The notes beneath the pieces were generated by a model. The model saw only the letters and a program-made list of their open reading frames with translations. It had not been told where the DNA came from and ran no database searches. From Streptomyces sp. WM6386 (GTDB lineage: Bacteria; Actinomycetota; Actinomycetes; Streptomycetales; Streptomycetaceae): 9,105 nucleotides of DNA. The DNA lies in the NCBI RefSeq assembly GCF_000972385.1, contig NZ_JXTE01000125.1, forward strand, positions 1 through 9,105. Direction: 5' to 3'. Positions 1 to 6,127 of this stretch are shown here, piece by piece. Both the position numbers and the translations under genes were made by a program. Numbering within the stretch: the first letter of the stretch is position 1; the number at the start of each line of letters is the position of its first letter.

Positions 1-704
1 CGGGCGGCGCCCCCGAGCCCTCCCCCGGCAACGGCATGCTCGTCACCGAACTCCCCCTCCCGCACCGCCCCAAGGGCGCCCCCTACACCGTGAACGACCA
101 GCTCATGGTCGCCACGGCCCTCACCATCGCCCACTGGAACCGCGAACACGGCGCCCCTCCCCGCCCCCTGCGCATCACCATGCCCGTGGACGACCGCCCC
201 CGCGACACGAGCATGCCGATCGGCAACGGCACGAGGCTCGTAGAAGTCCCCTTCTCACCGGGCGAGTTGACGACCAGCGACCTGCCCGGCCTGTTGGAGC
301 GCACAGCGACCCGGACCCGCACCCTCAAGTCCCTGCCGCGCCCCCAACTCGGCCGCGGCGCCACCCTGCTCACCGCCCCGGTCACCCCCGTGGCCTGGCG
401 GGCCGCCCTCACCCGGGGCCTGCGCAGAGCGGCCGGGCCCTGGACGTCCACCACGCTCCTCAGCAACATCGGCCGCATCCCGTACCCCCTGGACTTCGGC
501 GAGGAGGCGGGCCGGGCGCACGCCGTGTGGTTCTCGGCGCCCGCCCGGATGCCCCGCGGCCTCACGGTCACGACCGCCTCCACCGCCGGCCGACTCCACC
601 TCGCCCTGCGCTGGTCGCGCGCCCTGCTCAGCCACGGCGACGGCGCCCATCTGCGGGACCTGTTCGAGCACTATCTGCACACGACGGACGTGGACCAGCG
701 ATGA
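1..704 (+). CDS. Condensation/acyltransferase-like protein, C-terminal part (5' end outside window)
   Basis: The frame is open from position 3 to the TGA at 702-704 and continues upstream of the window, so this is the C-terminal half (about 230 residues) of a larger protein. An internal ATG at 36 has no convincing ribosome site and is probably not the start. The visible part resembles the C-terminal lobe of NRPS condensation, PapA and wax-ester/DGAT-type acyltransferases: a TVNDQLMVATALTIAHWNR helix, then RITMPVDDRP and IGNGTRLVEV, later LSNIGRIP (compare the LSNLGR-type segment of these families) and a closing TVTTASTAGRLHLALRWSRALL strand/helix. The catalytic HHxxxDG motif would lie upstream and cannot be checked. 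Such proteins transfer an acyl or aminoacyl group to an alcohol or amine. The stop overlaps the next start (ATGA), which makes it the first visible member of the operon. Confidence 0.72.
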   Translation, partial: GGAPEPSPGNGMLVTELPLPHRPKGAPYTVNDQLMVATALTIAHWNREHGAPPRPLRITMPVDDRPRDTSMPIGNGTRLVEVPFSPGELTTSDLPGLLERTATRTRTLKSLPRPQLGRGATLLTAPVTPVAWRAALTRGLRRAAGPWTSTTLLSNIGRIPYPLDFGEEAGRAHAVWFSAPARMPRGLTVTTASTAGRLHLALRWSRALLSHGDGAHLRDLFEHYLHTTDVDQR

Positions 705-1474
705 CGACCGCCCGGACCTCCCAGACCTCCCAGACCTCCCAGACCTCTGGGACCGCCCCCGCCAAGCCGCCCGAGCTGCGCGACTTCTACGAGGACCCCG
801 CCGTCCCCGTCGCCTCCGGCACCCCTCGCAGCCTCCGCCAGGCCCGCATGCTGGCCGAGGCCCTGACGGCGGAGCGCGCACACACCATCCTCGACATCGG
901 CTGCGGCGACGGCACCGCCGCCGCGGTCGCCGCCCCCCTGCTCCCCGGTCACCGTCTCGTCGGCGTCGACTGGTCCCAGGACGCCCTGCGCCGCGCCCGC
1001 ACCCGGCTGCCGTACACGGTCCGCGGCGAACTCGGCGACGGCGGGCTGCCGTTCGGCACCGAGTCCGTCGACGCCGTGCTGTTCAGCGAGGTGATCGAGC
1101 ATCTCGTCGACCCGGACTCGGCGCTGGACGAGATCCGCCGGATCCTGCGCCCCGGAGGCCATCTCATGCTGTCCACCCCGAACCTGGCCGCCTGGTACAA
1201 CCGTGCCCTGCTGCTGGCCGGGGTGCAGCCGGTGTTCTCCGAGGTCAGCCTGCGTGCCATCCACGGCCGCCCGGGCCGGGAGGTGGTGGGCCATCTGCGG
1301 CTCTACACCGCCCGTGCGCTGCGGGAGTTCATCGCCGCGGCCGGCTTCACGGTCGTAGGACTGGAAGGAGCGCCCTTCCATGGCGTACCGCGTCCCCTGC
1401 GGCCGCTCGACCGGCTGGCGTGCCGCAGACCGTCCCTCGCCTCGATCCTGCTGTTGCACGCGCGAAAGACCTAG
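701..1474 (+). CDS. Class I SAM-dependent methyltransferase
   Basis: This 257-residue protein has a Rossmann methyltransferase core. Motif I is ILDIGCGDGTAAA (about residues 63-75), followed by an acidic ribose-contact position in LVGVDWS (about 87-92). The post-I acidic segment is AVLFSEVIEHLVDP (about 125-138), and LRPGGHLMLSTPN (about 149-161) is the post-motif III region. These are typical of the Methyltransf_11/UbiE-like families. The C-terminal HLRLYTARALREFIAAAGF segment is also common in small-molecule O/C/N-methyltransferases. The start at 701 is chosen because it makes an ATGA overlap with the upstream stop. The frame is open further upstream, but that part is antisense-like shadow over the previous gene. 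The N-terminus contains a low-complexity Ser-Gln-Thr run encoded by a 9-bp tandem repeat. The substrate cannot be told from the sequence. Confidence 0.88.
   Translation: MTTARTSQTSQTSQTSGTAPAKPPELRDFYEDPAVPVASGTPRSLRQARMLAEALTAERAHTILDIGCGDGTAAAVAAPLLPGHRLVGVDWSQDALRRARTRLPYTVRGELGDGGLPFGTESVDAVLFSEVIEHLVDPDSALDEIRRILRPGGHLMLSTPNLAAWYNRALLLAGVQPVFSEVSLRAIHGRPGREVVGHLRLYTARALREFIAAAGFTVVGLEGAPFHGVPRPLRPLDRLACRRPSLASILLLHARKT
716..748 (+). repeat. 9-bp tandem repeat in the methyltransferase N-terminus
   Basis: Three perfect copies of ACCTCCCAG (716-724, 725-733, 734-742) are followed by a partial copy, ACCTCT. The unit length keeps the reading frame, so the repeat encodes a Thr-Ser-Gln run at about residues 6-16, ahead of the folded methyltransferase core. 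Copy number may vary between strains without breaking the gene. Confidence 0.9.
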
Positions 1475-1485
1475 GGGGCCTGGCC

Positions 1486-2406
1486 ATGTGGTGGGGAGTG
1501 GCGGCGGCCCTGTTGGCGAACACCCTGTACAGCATCGGTTTCGTCCTGGAGAAACGGGCGCTCAGCTCCCTGCCCGAGGTGTCGATCCGGCAACCCGCCC
1601 GGCTGCTGCGGCTGGTGCTCGGCAGCCCGCTGTGGATCGGGGGTTCGCTCGCGCTGTTCGCCGGGTTCGGCGCACAGCTGATCGTCTACCGGACCCTGCC
1701 GATCGCCGCCGCGCAGGGCATCTTCGTCTCCGGTCTCGTGCTGCTGGTCCTGCTGTCGGCGCGGCTGCTGGGCGAGGAGACGACCGGGCGCGAACGGTAC
1801 GCCCTCGGGGCGATCCTCGCCGCACTGCTGATGGTCGTCCTGTCGCTGGACGAGCGCGCGGACACCGTCAGCCAGGCCGCCCCGTACCCGCTGATCCTGC
1901 TGGTGTGCGTGCCGTCGCTGGCGGCGGGCGTGTGGCTGTACGGGTCCGCCGAGCGCCGCGCCCGCCATCGCCACCGGATGCCGACGACCGGCGTCGAGTA
2001 CGGCGTGGCGGTGGGCCTGCTCTACGGCGTGAGCTCGCTCGCGATCAAAGGCGTGTCGAGTTATCTGACCTCGAGCGGCCTCGGAGGAGCGGTCCTCGAC
2101 CTCCTCCGCTCCCCCTATCCCTATCTCCTCCTCTTCACCGGCGCGTTCGGGCTCGTCATGTCGCAGGCCGCGCTGCAGCGCTGCCGGGCCTCACTGATCG
2201 TCCCGGTGTGCACGACGGTGACCTGTCTGTTCACCGCGGTGCTCGGCACGCTGTCGTTCGGCGAGGCGCTGCCGCACGACCCGCTGCGGCTCGCGCTGCG
2301 GCTGGCCGGCACCGCCCTCGCCGTCTCCGTACTGCTGGCCATGCCCAAACACGACCAGAGCGCCACCCAACCCCCCATCGGTGCCAAGGAGTTGACACCC
2401 CCATGA
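1486..2406 (+). CDS. DMT/EamA-like multi-pass membrane transporter
   Basis: This 306-residue integral membrane protein has about nine or ten hydrophobic segments (near residues 3-20, 50-67, 77-92, 106-121, 134-152, 171-188, 213-230, 236-256 and 268-286). The two-half arrangement, and the short Gly-Glu segments LLGEET (about 94-99) and LSFGEAL (about 256-262) at the ends of hydrophobic segments in each half, fit the drug/metabolite transporter (EamA-like) superfamily. The ATG at 1486 is preferred over an ATG at 1420 because GGGGG (1474-1478) lies about 7 nt ahead of it. It also follows the methyltransferase stop by only 11 bp and begins directly with a membrane helix (MWWGVAAALL). The gene overlaps the next start by an ATGA. 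By position it may export the operon's product, or it may move a precursor; the direction and substrate are inference. Confidence 0.82.
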   Translation: MWWGVAAALLANTLYSIGFVLEKRALSSLPEVSIRQPARLLRLVLGSPLWIGGSLALFAGFGAQLIVYRTLPIAAAQGIFVSGLVLLVLLSARLLGEETTGRERYALGAILAALLMVVLSLDERADTVSQAAPYPLILLVCVPSLAAGVWLYGSAERRARHRHRMPTTGVEYGVAVGLLYGVSSLAIKGVSSYLTSSGLGGAVLDLLRSPYPYLLLFTGAFGLVMSQAALQRCRASLIVPVCTTVTCLFTAVLGTLSFGEALPHDPLRLALRLAGTALAVSVLLAMPKHDQSATQPPIGAKELTPP

Positions 2407-2612
2407 AACCCGACGACCCGCTGCTCCAGATACTGGCGTGCCCGCTCGACAAGGGCCCGCTGCACCTCGTCGTACCGGACGAGGTCCTCTACAACCCGCG
2501 CCTGCACCGCCGTTACCCGCTGGTGGACGGCATCCCACAGCTGCTGCCGTCGTCCGGGGAGCAGGTCTCGGACGACGAACACGAGGAACTGCTCAAGCGG
2601 ATGAGCCCATGA
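2403..2612 (+). CDS. Trm112-like small protein
   Basis: A 69-residue protein starts at ATG 2403 (ATGA overlap with the transporter) and ends in another ATGA overlap with the FkbM gene. It shows the bacterial Trm112/YcaR pattern: PLLQILACPLDKGPL (about residues 6-20), a variable LYNPRLHRRYPL turn (about 29-40), then VDGIPQLLP (about 41-49) and an acidic tail. Zinc-binding family members carry CPxC plus a second Cys pair. Here only Cys13 is present and the second position of the first pair is Asp (CPLD), a metal-less variant I associate with actinobacterial members. Eukaryotic and archaeal Trm112 stabilises and activates several SAM methyltransferases. Lying between two methyltransferase genes, this one could serve as a partner subunit, which is inference from context. 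Confidence 0.85.
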   Translation: MKPDDPLLQILACPLDKGPLHLVVPDEVLYNPRLHRRYPLVDGIPQLLPSSGEQVSDDEHEELLKRMSP

Positions 2613-3397
2613 CCCTGGCCGCGCGAGTCGCCAGGCTGCTGCCCACCCGGCTGGTCGCCGCCGTCGCCCGGGCGGTGTACCCGCGCTTCGAACCGGAGTT
2701 GGCGCGACTCGGCGAGCTGTGCCCGGCCGGCTGCGGCACCGCCGTGGACGTCGGCGGCTGGTACGGCCCATGGACGCGCCGTCTGTCGAGGCGGGCACGC
2801 CGGGTGGTGACCGTGGAACCGGTCCCCCACCTGGCCCGGCTTCTCGCGGCGACCGCCCCGCCCAACGTCCGGGTCGTCCAGGCCGCCGCGGCCGAACGCC
2901 CCGGCCAGGCCCGCCTGTGGCTGCCTGCGCGCGACGCCGGCGACCGGGGCGTCTCCTCCCTGGTCCGCCGCGACATCCACGCCCAGGCCCTCTCGGTCGG
3001 CTGCGTCACCCTCGACGAACTCGGCCTCAAGGACGTCGGTTTCGTCAAGGTCGACGTCGACGGCAGCGAGCTCGCGGTCCTCCGCGGCGCGACCGGCATC
3101 CTGGCGCGCGACCGTCCGGCCCTCTTCATCGAGCTGGAGTCCCGTATCCAGCCGATCGCCCCCGTGGTGACGTATCTGTCCCTGCTCGGCTACGAGGGCT
3201 GGGTGCTGCCGGGCCGCGACTGGGTGCGGTTGAGCGCCTTCCCGTTGGAGGCCCACCAGGCGCAGGCCTCCTACGTCGTCACCCACGGCCTGCTCCGCCG
3301 CGTCCTGCCCCTGCGGGGTCCCCGGTACGTCAATTCGGTGCTCTTCCTGCCCGACGCCCGCCGCCCGGTGGGCCACGATGGATCACATGTCCCTTGA
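2609..3397 (+). CDS. FkbM-family SAM methyltransferase
   Basis: This 262-residue protein has FkbM-family hallmarks: TAVDVGGWYGPWT (about residues 44-56) as the SAM-binding loop, VVTVEPVPH (about 66-74) with the acidic ribose contact, VTLDELGL...VGFVKVDVDGSE (about 133-154), the characteristic DGSELAVLRGA helix (about 151-161), and ALFIELE (about 171-177). FkbM proteins are mostly O-methyltransferases acting on sugars, polyketides or glycolipids. The ATG at 2609 overlaps the stop of the Trm112-like gene (ATGA), so translation is probably coupled. The frame is open upstream of it, but that stretch lies over the Trm112-like gene. The 3' end overlaps the next gene by 20 bp. Family assignment is firm; the substrate is unknown. 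Confidence 0.9.
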   Translation: MTLAARVARLLPTRLVAAVARAVYPRFEPELARLGELCPAGCGTAVDVGGWYGPWTRRLSRRARRVVTVEPVPHLARLLAATAPPNVRVVQAAAAERPGQARLWLPARDAGDRGVSSLVRRDIHAQALSVGCVTLDELGLKDVGFVKVDVDGSELAVLRGATGILARDRPALFIELESRIQPIAPVVTYLSLLGYEGWVLPGRDWVRLSAFPLEAHQAQASYVVTHGLLRRVLPLRGPRYVNSVLFLPDARRPVGHDGSHVP

Positions 3398-3941
3398 TTT
3401 CCAGCTGGTGCTGCTCCGTCGCATGGCCGACCACAACCCGGACCTTGTCGAGGACGCCCGCCGCGAGCTGGGCGCCTCCCTGGCCGACATGCGCGAGGCG
3501 AACAAACGCTGGCAGGCGATGATCCGCTCCCCCCGCGCCCGTGCCGCCGCGTCCCGCTACCGCTCGGTGCTGGGAACCCCGCAGACGGTACTCACCCGCA
3601 AGGTCGGCGACCTGGACTGCGAGGCCTGGCTGTGGCCCCTGCCGCTCTGGCCGGACCTGCGCTTCGAGGTACTGCTGGCACCGAACGGCGGGGTGTGGAA
3701 CGAGTGGCTGGTGAGGGCACCGGGAGCCGCGTCCCCCTCGCTGCGCACGCTGGAGGACCTGACCCCTTGGTCCTGCACGGTCGACGAGGCGGCACGAGCC
3801 TTCCCTCCGGCCCGCCCCCTGGAGGGCACGGCCCCGACCCGCTGGGGCCTGGCGTTCACGGCACCGGACGGCGACGGCGTACGGAGGGAATGCGCGGCGG
3901 AGTTCACCTGGGGCCTGCTGCAAAGGCTGGCGGTGCGCTGA
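3378..3941 (+). CDS. Hypothetical protein, last gene of the operon
   Basis: I do not recognise this 187-residue protein. It has a charged, helical N-terminal region (about residues 1-55, including RRMADHNPDLVEDARRELG and a segment rich in Arg and Ala). A Trp-rich, probably beta-rich region follows (about 70-120, including CEAWLWPLPLWPDL and GGVWNEWLV), and then a C-terminal part with RWGLAFTAPDGDG and EFTWGLLQRL. There is no signal peptide, membrane helix or metal motif. The ATG at 3378 is chosen because GGTGGG lies about 5 nt upstream; an ATG at 3387 is the alternative. It overlaps the FkbM gene by 20 bp, so it is very likely cotranscribed. Coding statistics look normal for the region, and it ends against a convergent gene. 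Confidence 0.75.
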   Translation: MDHMSLDFQLVLLRRMADHNPDLVEDARRELGASLADMREANKRWQAMIRSPRARAAASRYRSVLGTPQTVLTRKVGDLDCEAWLWPLPLWPDLRFEVLLAPNGGVWNEWLVRAPGAASPSLRTLEDLTPWSCTVDEAARAFPPARPLEGTAPTRWGLAFTAPDGDGVRRECAAEFTWGLLQRLAVR

Positions 3942-3948
3942 CCGACCC

Positions 3949-3980
3949 AGGGGCGCGGGGAACTGCGCGCCAAGCCCCAC
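3949..3980. repeat. Intergenic repeat element, copy 1; likely bidirectional terminator
   Basis: The 39-bp gap between two convergent stop codons is almost filled by this element. It has AGGGGCGCGGGG (3949-3960), a short middle, then GCGCGCCAAGCCCCAC (3965-3980). GGGGC (3950-3954) can pair with GCCCC (3974-3978), with GCGC/GCGC pairing inside, giving a GC-rich hairpin without a T-tract, as is usual for terminators in this group. The same 12-bp left block and a similar right block recur at 7203-7261. The pattern also resembles a GGGGCGCGGGG-type intergenic sequence that I recall as frequent in Streptomyces; this is memory and was not searched. Confidence 0.6.
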
Positions 3981-4862
3981 TCAGCCGCGCTGTGAACTCG
4001 AAACCGTCATGATCGCCGCCACGACGAGCGGCAGGGACCGTGGATGCAGATCGAGGAAGAGATTCGGCTCGACCAGCTCCAGCTCCATCACCCACGGCTG
4101 AGCGTCGTCCCCGTCCACGAGGTCCACGCGCGCGTACAGCAGCTCCGGAGCATCCGGTACGGCGGCCAGGGCGCGCTCGGCGACGGCGAGTTCGGCCGGG
4201 GTCGCCGTCCACGGCTCCAGACCCGGGTGGGCGACCTTGTCCGCGTCGAAGGCCGTACCGGGCGCGAGGACCGCCCGCTTGCGGCTGGCGTGCAGGAACC
4301 GGCCCCCGAAGAACAGCAGCGCCCGCTCACCGCCGGCGTCGATGCCCTTCATGTACGGCTGCACCATCGCGGTGAGCCCCTCCTCGTGCATCCGCGCGAG
4401 CTGCCGTACGGCGGTGTCGTGCTGCTCCGGCGTGTACCGCGCGGCATAGCGGGCGCCCGCTCCGAAGGCCGGCTTGACGACGTACTCCCAGTCGTCCGGG
4501 AGACCGCCGGCGTCACCGGGCGCGAGATACCGCGTGGGCACGGTGGGCACCCCCGCCGCCGCCAGCTCCCCCAGATACCGCTTGTCGGTGTTCCACCGCA
4601 CGACCTCGGCCGGGTTCGCGAGCCGGGTGACCTCGGCGCACCGCTCGGCCCACGCCACGAACTCCGCCACCCGCCGGCTGTAGTCCCAGGTGGACCGGAT
4701 GAGGGCGAGGTCGTAGCCGCCCCAGTCGACCTCGGCGTCGTCCCAGAACACGGCGTCCGCCTCGGCCCCGGCCGCGCGCAGGGCGTCCAGCAGCACGGGC
4801 AGATCACGGTCGCGGCTGGGCTCCGGCCGGGGGTCGTAGGTGACGAGGGCGACTCGGGGCAC
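3981..4862 (-). CDS. ATP-grasp domain ligase
   Basis: A 293-residue cytosolic protein with an ATP-grasp fold. Numbered from the GTG start, the N-terminal domain has VALVTYDPRPEPSRD and an IRSTWDYSRR segment (about residues 55-64). NTDKRYLGELAAAGVPTVPT (about 91-110) is followed by the ATP-lysine strand YVVKPAFGAGA (about 127-137), MVQPYMKGI (about 166-174) and GERALLFFGGRFLHASRK (about 178-195). The metal and phosphate ligand region is VMELELVEPNLFL (about 258-270). This pattern matches the glutathione-synthetase/RimK-like branch that also contains amino-acid and peptide ligases such as DcsG-type enzymes; the substrates are unknown. The GTG at 4862 is preferred to an in-frame ATG at 4880 because AGAAGGGA lies 7 nt ahead of the GTG, whereas the ATG has no Shine-Dalgarno. 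It is convergent with the operon on its left and divergent from the MerR-PP2C gene. Confidence 0.85.
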   Translation of the reverse strand: MPRVALVTYDPRPEPSRDRDLPVLLDALRAAGAEADAVFWDDAEVDWGGYDLALIRSTWDYSRRVAEFVAWAERCAEVTRLANPAEVVRWNTDKRYLGELAAAGVPTVPTRYLAPGDAGGLPDDWEYVVKPAFGAGARYAARYTPEQHDTAVRQLARMHEEGLTAMVQPYMKGIDAGGERALLFFGGRFLHASRKRAVLAPGTAFDADKVAHPGLEPWTATPAELAVAERALAAVPDAPELLYARVDLVDGDDAQPWVMELELVEPNLFLDLHPRSLPLVVAAIMTVSSSQRG

Positions 4863-4869
4863 GACGGGG

Positions 4870-4877
4870 TCCCTTCT
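4870..4877 (-). promoter_or_regulatory. Shine-Dalgarno that decides the ATP-grasp start
   Basis: On the - strand AGAAGGGA lies 7 nt before GTG 4862. It falls inside the first codons of the longer reading frame that begins at ATG 4880. This argues for the shorter protein, beginning MPRVALVTYD. Confidence 0.6.
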
Positions 4878-4897
4878 CATATGACGGGTACATCGGC

Positions 4898-4928
4898 AGG
4901 CTAGGCACGGCCCCCGCAACCGCGGCAA
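4898..4928 (-). promoter_or_regulatory. Possible promoter of the ATP-grasp gene
   Basis: On the - strand TTGCCG (4923-4928) is followed after 19 bp by TAGCCT (4898-4903), a fair actinomycete -10. Transcription would begin near 4891, leaving a leader of about 29 nt to the GTG at 4862 that includes the Shine-Dalgarno. The long spacer makes the assignment tentative. Confidence 0.35.
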
Positions 4929-4933
4929 CCCGT

Positions 4934-4964
4934 TTGACCTTCCCCCAGGGTGAGGCCCCAGCAT
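4934..4964 (+). promoter_or_regulatory. MerR-type promoter with palindromic operator
   Basis: TTGACC (4934-4939) and CAGCAT (4959-4964) are separated by 19 bp, the overlong spacing characteristic of MerR-activated promoters. Positions 4938-4955 form an imperfect 18-bp inverted repeat of the form CCTnnCCCnnGGGnnAGG, which fills most of the spacer, just where MerR dimers bind and untwist DNA. The start codon follows at 4996, so this is probably the autoregulated promoter of the MerR-PP2C gene. Confidence 0.65.
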
Positions 4965-4995
4965 CGGAGGCAGGACCCGGACGCGGAGGACGTAC

Positions 4996-6054
4996 ATGCT
5001 GACGATCGGTGCCTTCGCGAAGGCGTGCCGGCTGTCGCCCAAGGCCCTGCGGCTCTACGACGAGCTGAACCTGCTGCGTCCCGCGAAGGTCGACCCGGAC
5101 ACCGGATACCGGTACTACGCGGTCGAGCAGCTGGAGCGGGCACGGCTGGTGGCGTGGCTGCGGCGGATCGGGATGCCGCTGGCCCGGATCCGTGAGGTGT
5201 GCGCCCTCGATGCCGCGGCGGCGGCCCGGGAGGTCCGTGCGTACTGGGCGCGGGTCGAGACGGAGACCGCCCAGCGACGTGACCTGGCCGGGGTCCTGGT
5301 CGACCACCTGACGTCCGTCGCGCGACGGGACCCGCCCGTGCCGGCCCTCCGCTACGCCGCTCGCTCGGACCCCGGCCGGGTCCGCCCCGCCAACCAGGAC
5401 ACGGCCTACGCGGGCACCCGGCTGCTCGCGGTCGCCGACGGATACGGCCCCGCGGGCCTGCCGGCGAGCAGCGCGGCCGTGGCGGCACTGAAGTTCCTGG
5501 ACGCCGAGGGCGTGTCGGCGGGCGCCGTGCTCAACCTGCTGGAGGAGGCGGTGCGGGGCGCGACGGAGGCCGTCGAGGACGCAGCCGCGGCCGAGTCGGG
5601 CACGACCCTGACGGCACTGCTGTGGACGGGCTCCCGCCTGGCCCTGGTGCACATCGGCGACTCCCGCGCCTATCTGCTCCGCGAGGGCGGTCTGTTCCGC
5701 ATCACCCACGACCACACGCTCGTCCAGTCGCTGATCGACGAGGGCCGTCTGACTCCGGAGGAGGCGAGGTGCCACCCGCGACGCGCCCTGCTCCTCAAAG
5801 CCCTCGGCACCACGGCCCCCGACCTCCGCCTCCACGAGGCCCGCCCCGGCGACCGCTACCTCCTGTGCTCCGACGGCCTGTCCTCGGTCGTGCCGGAGTA
5901 CGACATCCGCCGCACGCTCGCCTCGGCCGCCGGCCCGGACGCGGCCGTCCACACCCTGATCGCCGCGGCGAACACCGCGGGCGGCCCGGACAACGTGAGC
6001 TGCGCGGTCGCGGACCTGGTGACGGCGGACGGCCACGCGCCGCACCCGACCTGA
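4996..6054 (+). CDS. MerR regulator fused to a PP2C-type Ser/Thr phosphatase domain
   Basis: A 352-residue fusion. Residues 1-70 are a MerR winged helix: LTIGAFAKACRLSPKALRLYDE, a wing with DPDTGYRYY, and LRRIGMPLARIREV. Residues 72-110 form a helical, probably coiled-coil dimerisation segment. From about 117 a PP2C (PPM) domain replaces the usual effector domain: GRVRPANQD (Asp135), LLAVADGYG (Asp148-Gly149), GTTLTAL, LVHIGDSRAYLL (Asp222), ITHDHTLVQSLIDEGRLT, YLLCSDGLSSVV (Asp293) and GGPDNVSCAV (Asp332). The metal-binding aspartates are therefore present, so catalysis is plausible. Two deviations are Gln for Glu in the NED motif and GYGPA where GMGGH is common. GGAGGA at 4985-4990 lies 5 nt before the ATG. 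The gene is divergent from the ATP-grasp gene, and an AraC regulator follows 73 bp downstream. Confidence 0.9.
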   Translation: MLTIGAFAKACRLSPKALRLYDELNLLRPAKVDPDTGYRYYAVEQLERARLVAWLRRIGMPLARIREVCALDAAAAAREVRAYWARVETETAQRRDLAGVLVDHLTSVARRDPPVPALRYAARSDPGRVRPANQDTAYAGTRLLAVADGYGPAGLPASSAAVAALKFLDAEGVSAGAVLNLLEEAVRGATEAVEDAAAAESGTTLTALLWTGSRLALVHIGDSRAYLLREGGLFRITHDHTLVQSLIDEGRLTPEEARCHPRRALLLKALGTTAPDLRLHEARPGDRYLLCSDGLSSVVPEYDIRRTLASAAGPDAAVHTLIAAANTAGGPDNVSCAVADLVTADGHAPHPT

Positions 6055-6074
6055 TCGGGCACAGGATGTCGGGT
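6044..6074 (+). terminator. Weak inverted repeat after the MerR-PP2C gene
   Basis: ACCCGAC (6044-6050) and GTCGGGT (6068-6074) can form a 7-bp stem around a 17-nt loop that spans the stop codon. There is no T-tract. It could be an attenuator or weak terminator between the two regulator genes, or chance. Confidence 0.25.
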
Positions 6075-6127
6075 CGGGCAGGGTGGGTTCTTCCTAACGT
6101 GGGTGATCGAAAGGGAAGGAGGCCGGG

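Noticed and set aside
527..700. Upstream extension of the first methyltransferase to position 527
   Set aside because: The extra residues are out-of-frame readings of the condensation-like gene. The ATGA overlap at 701 is the natural start.
4804..6045. Long - strand open frame antisense to the MerR-PP2C gene
   Set aside because: Its product shows no domain, and the + strand frame has conserved MerR and PP2C motifs.
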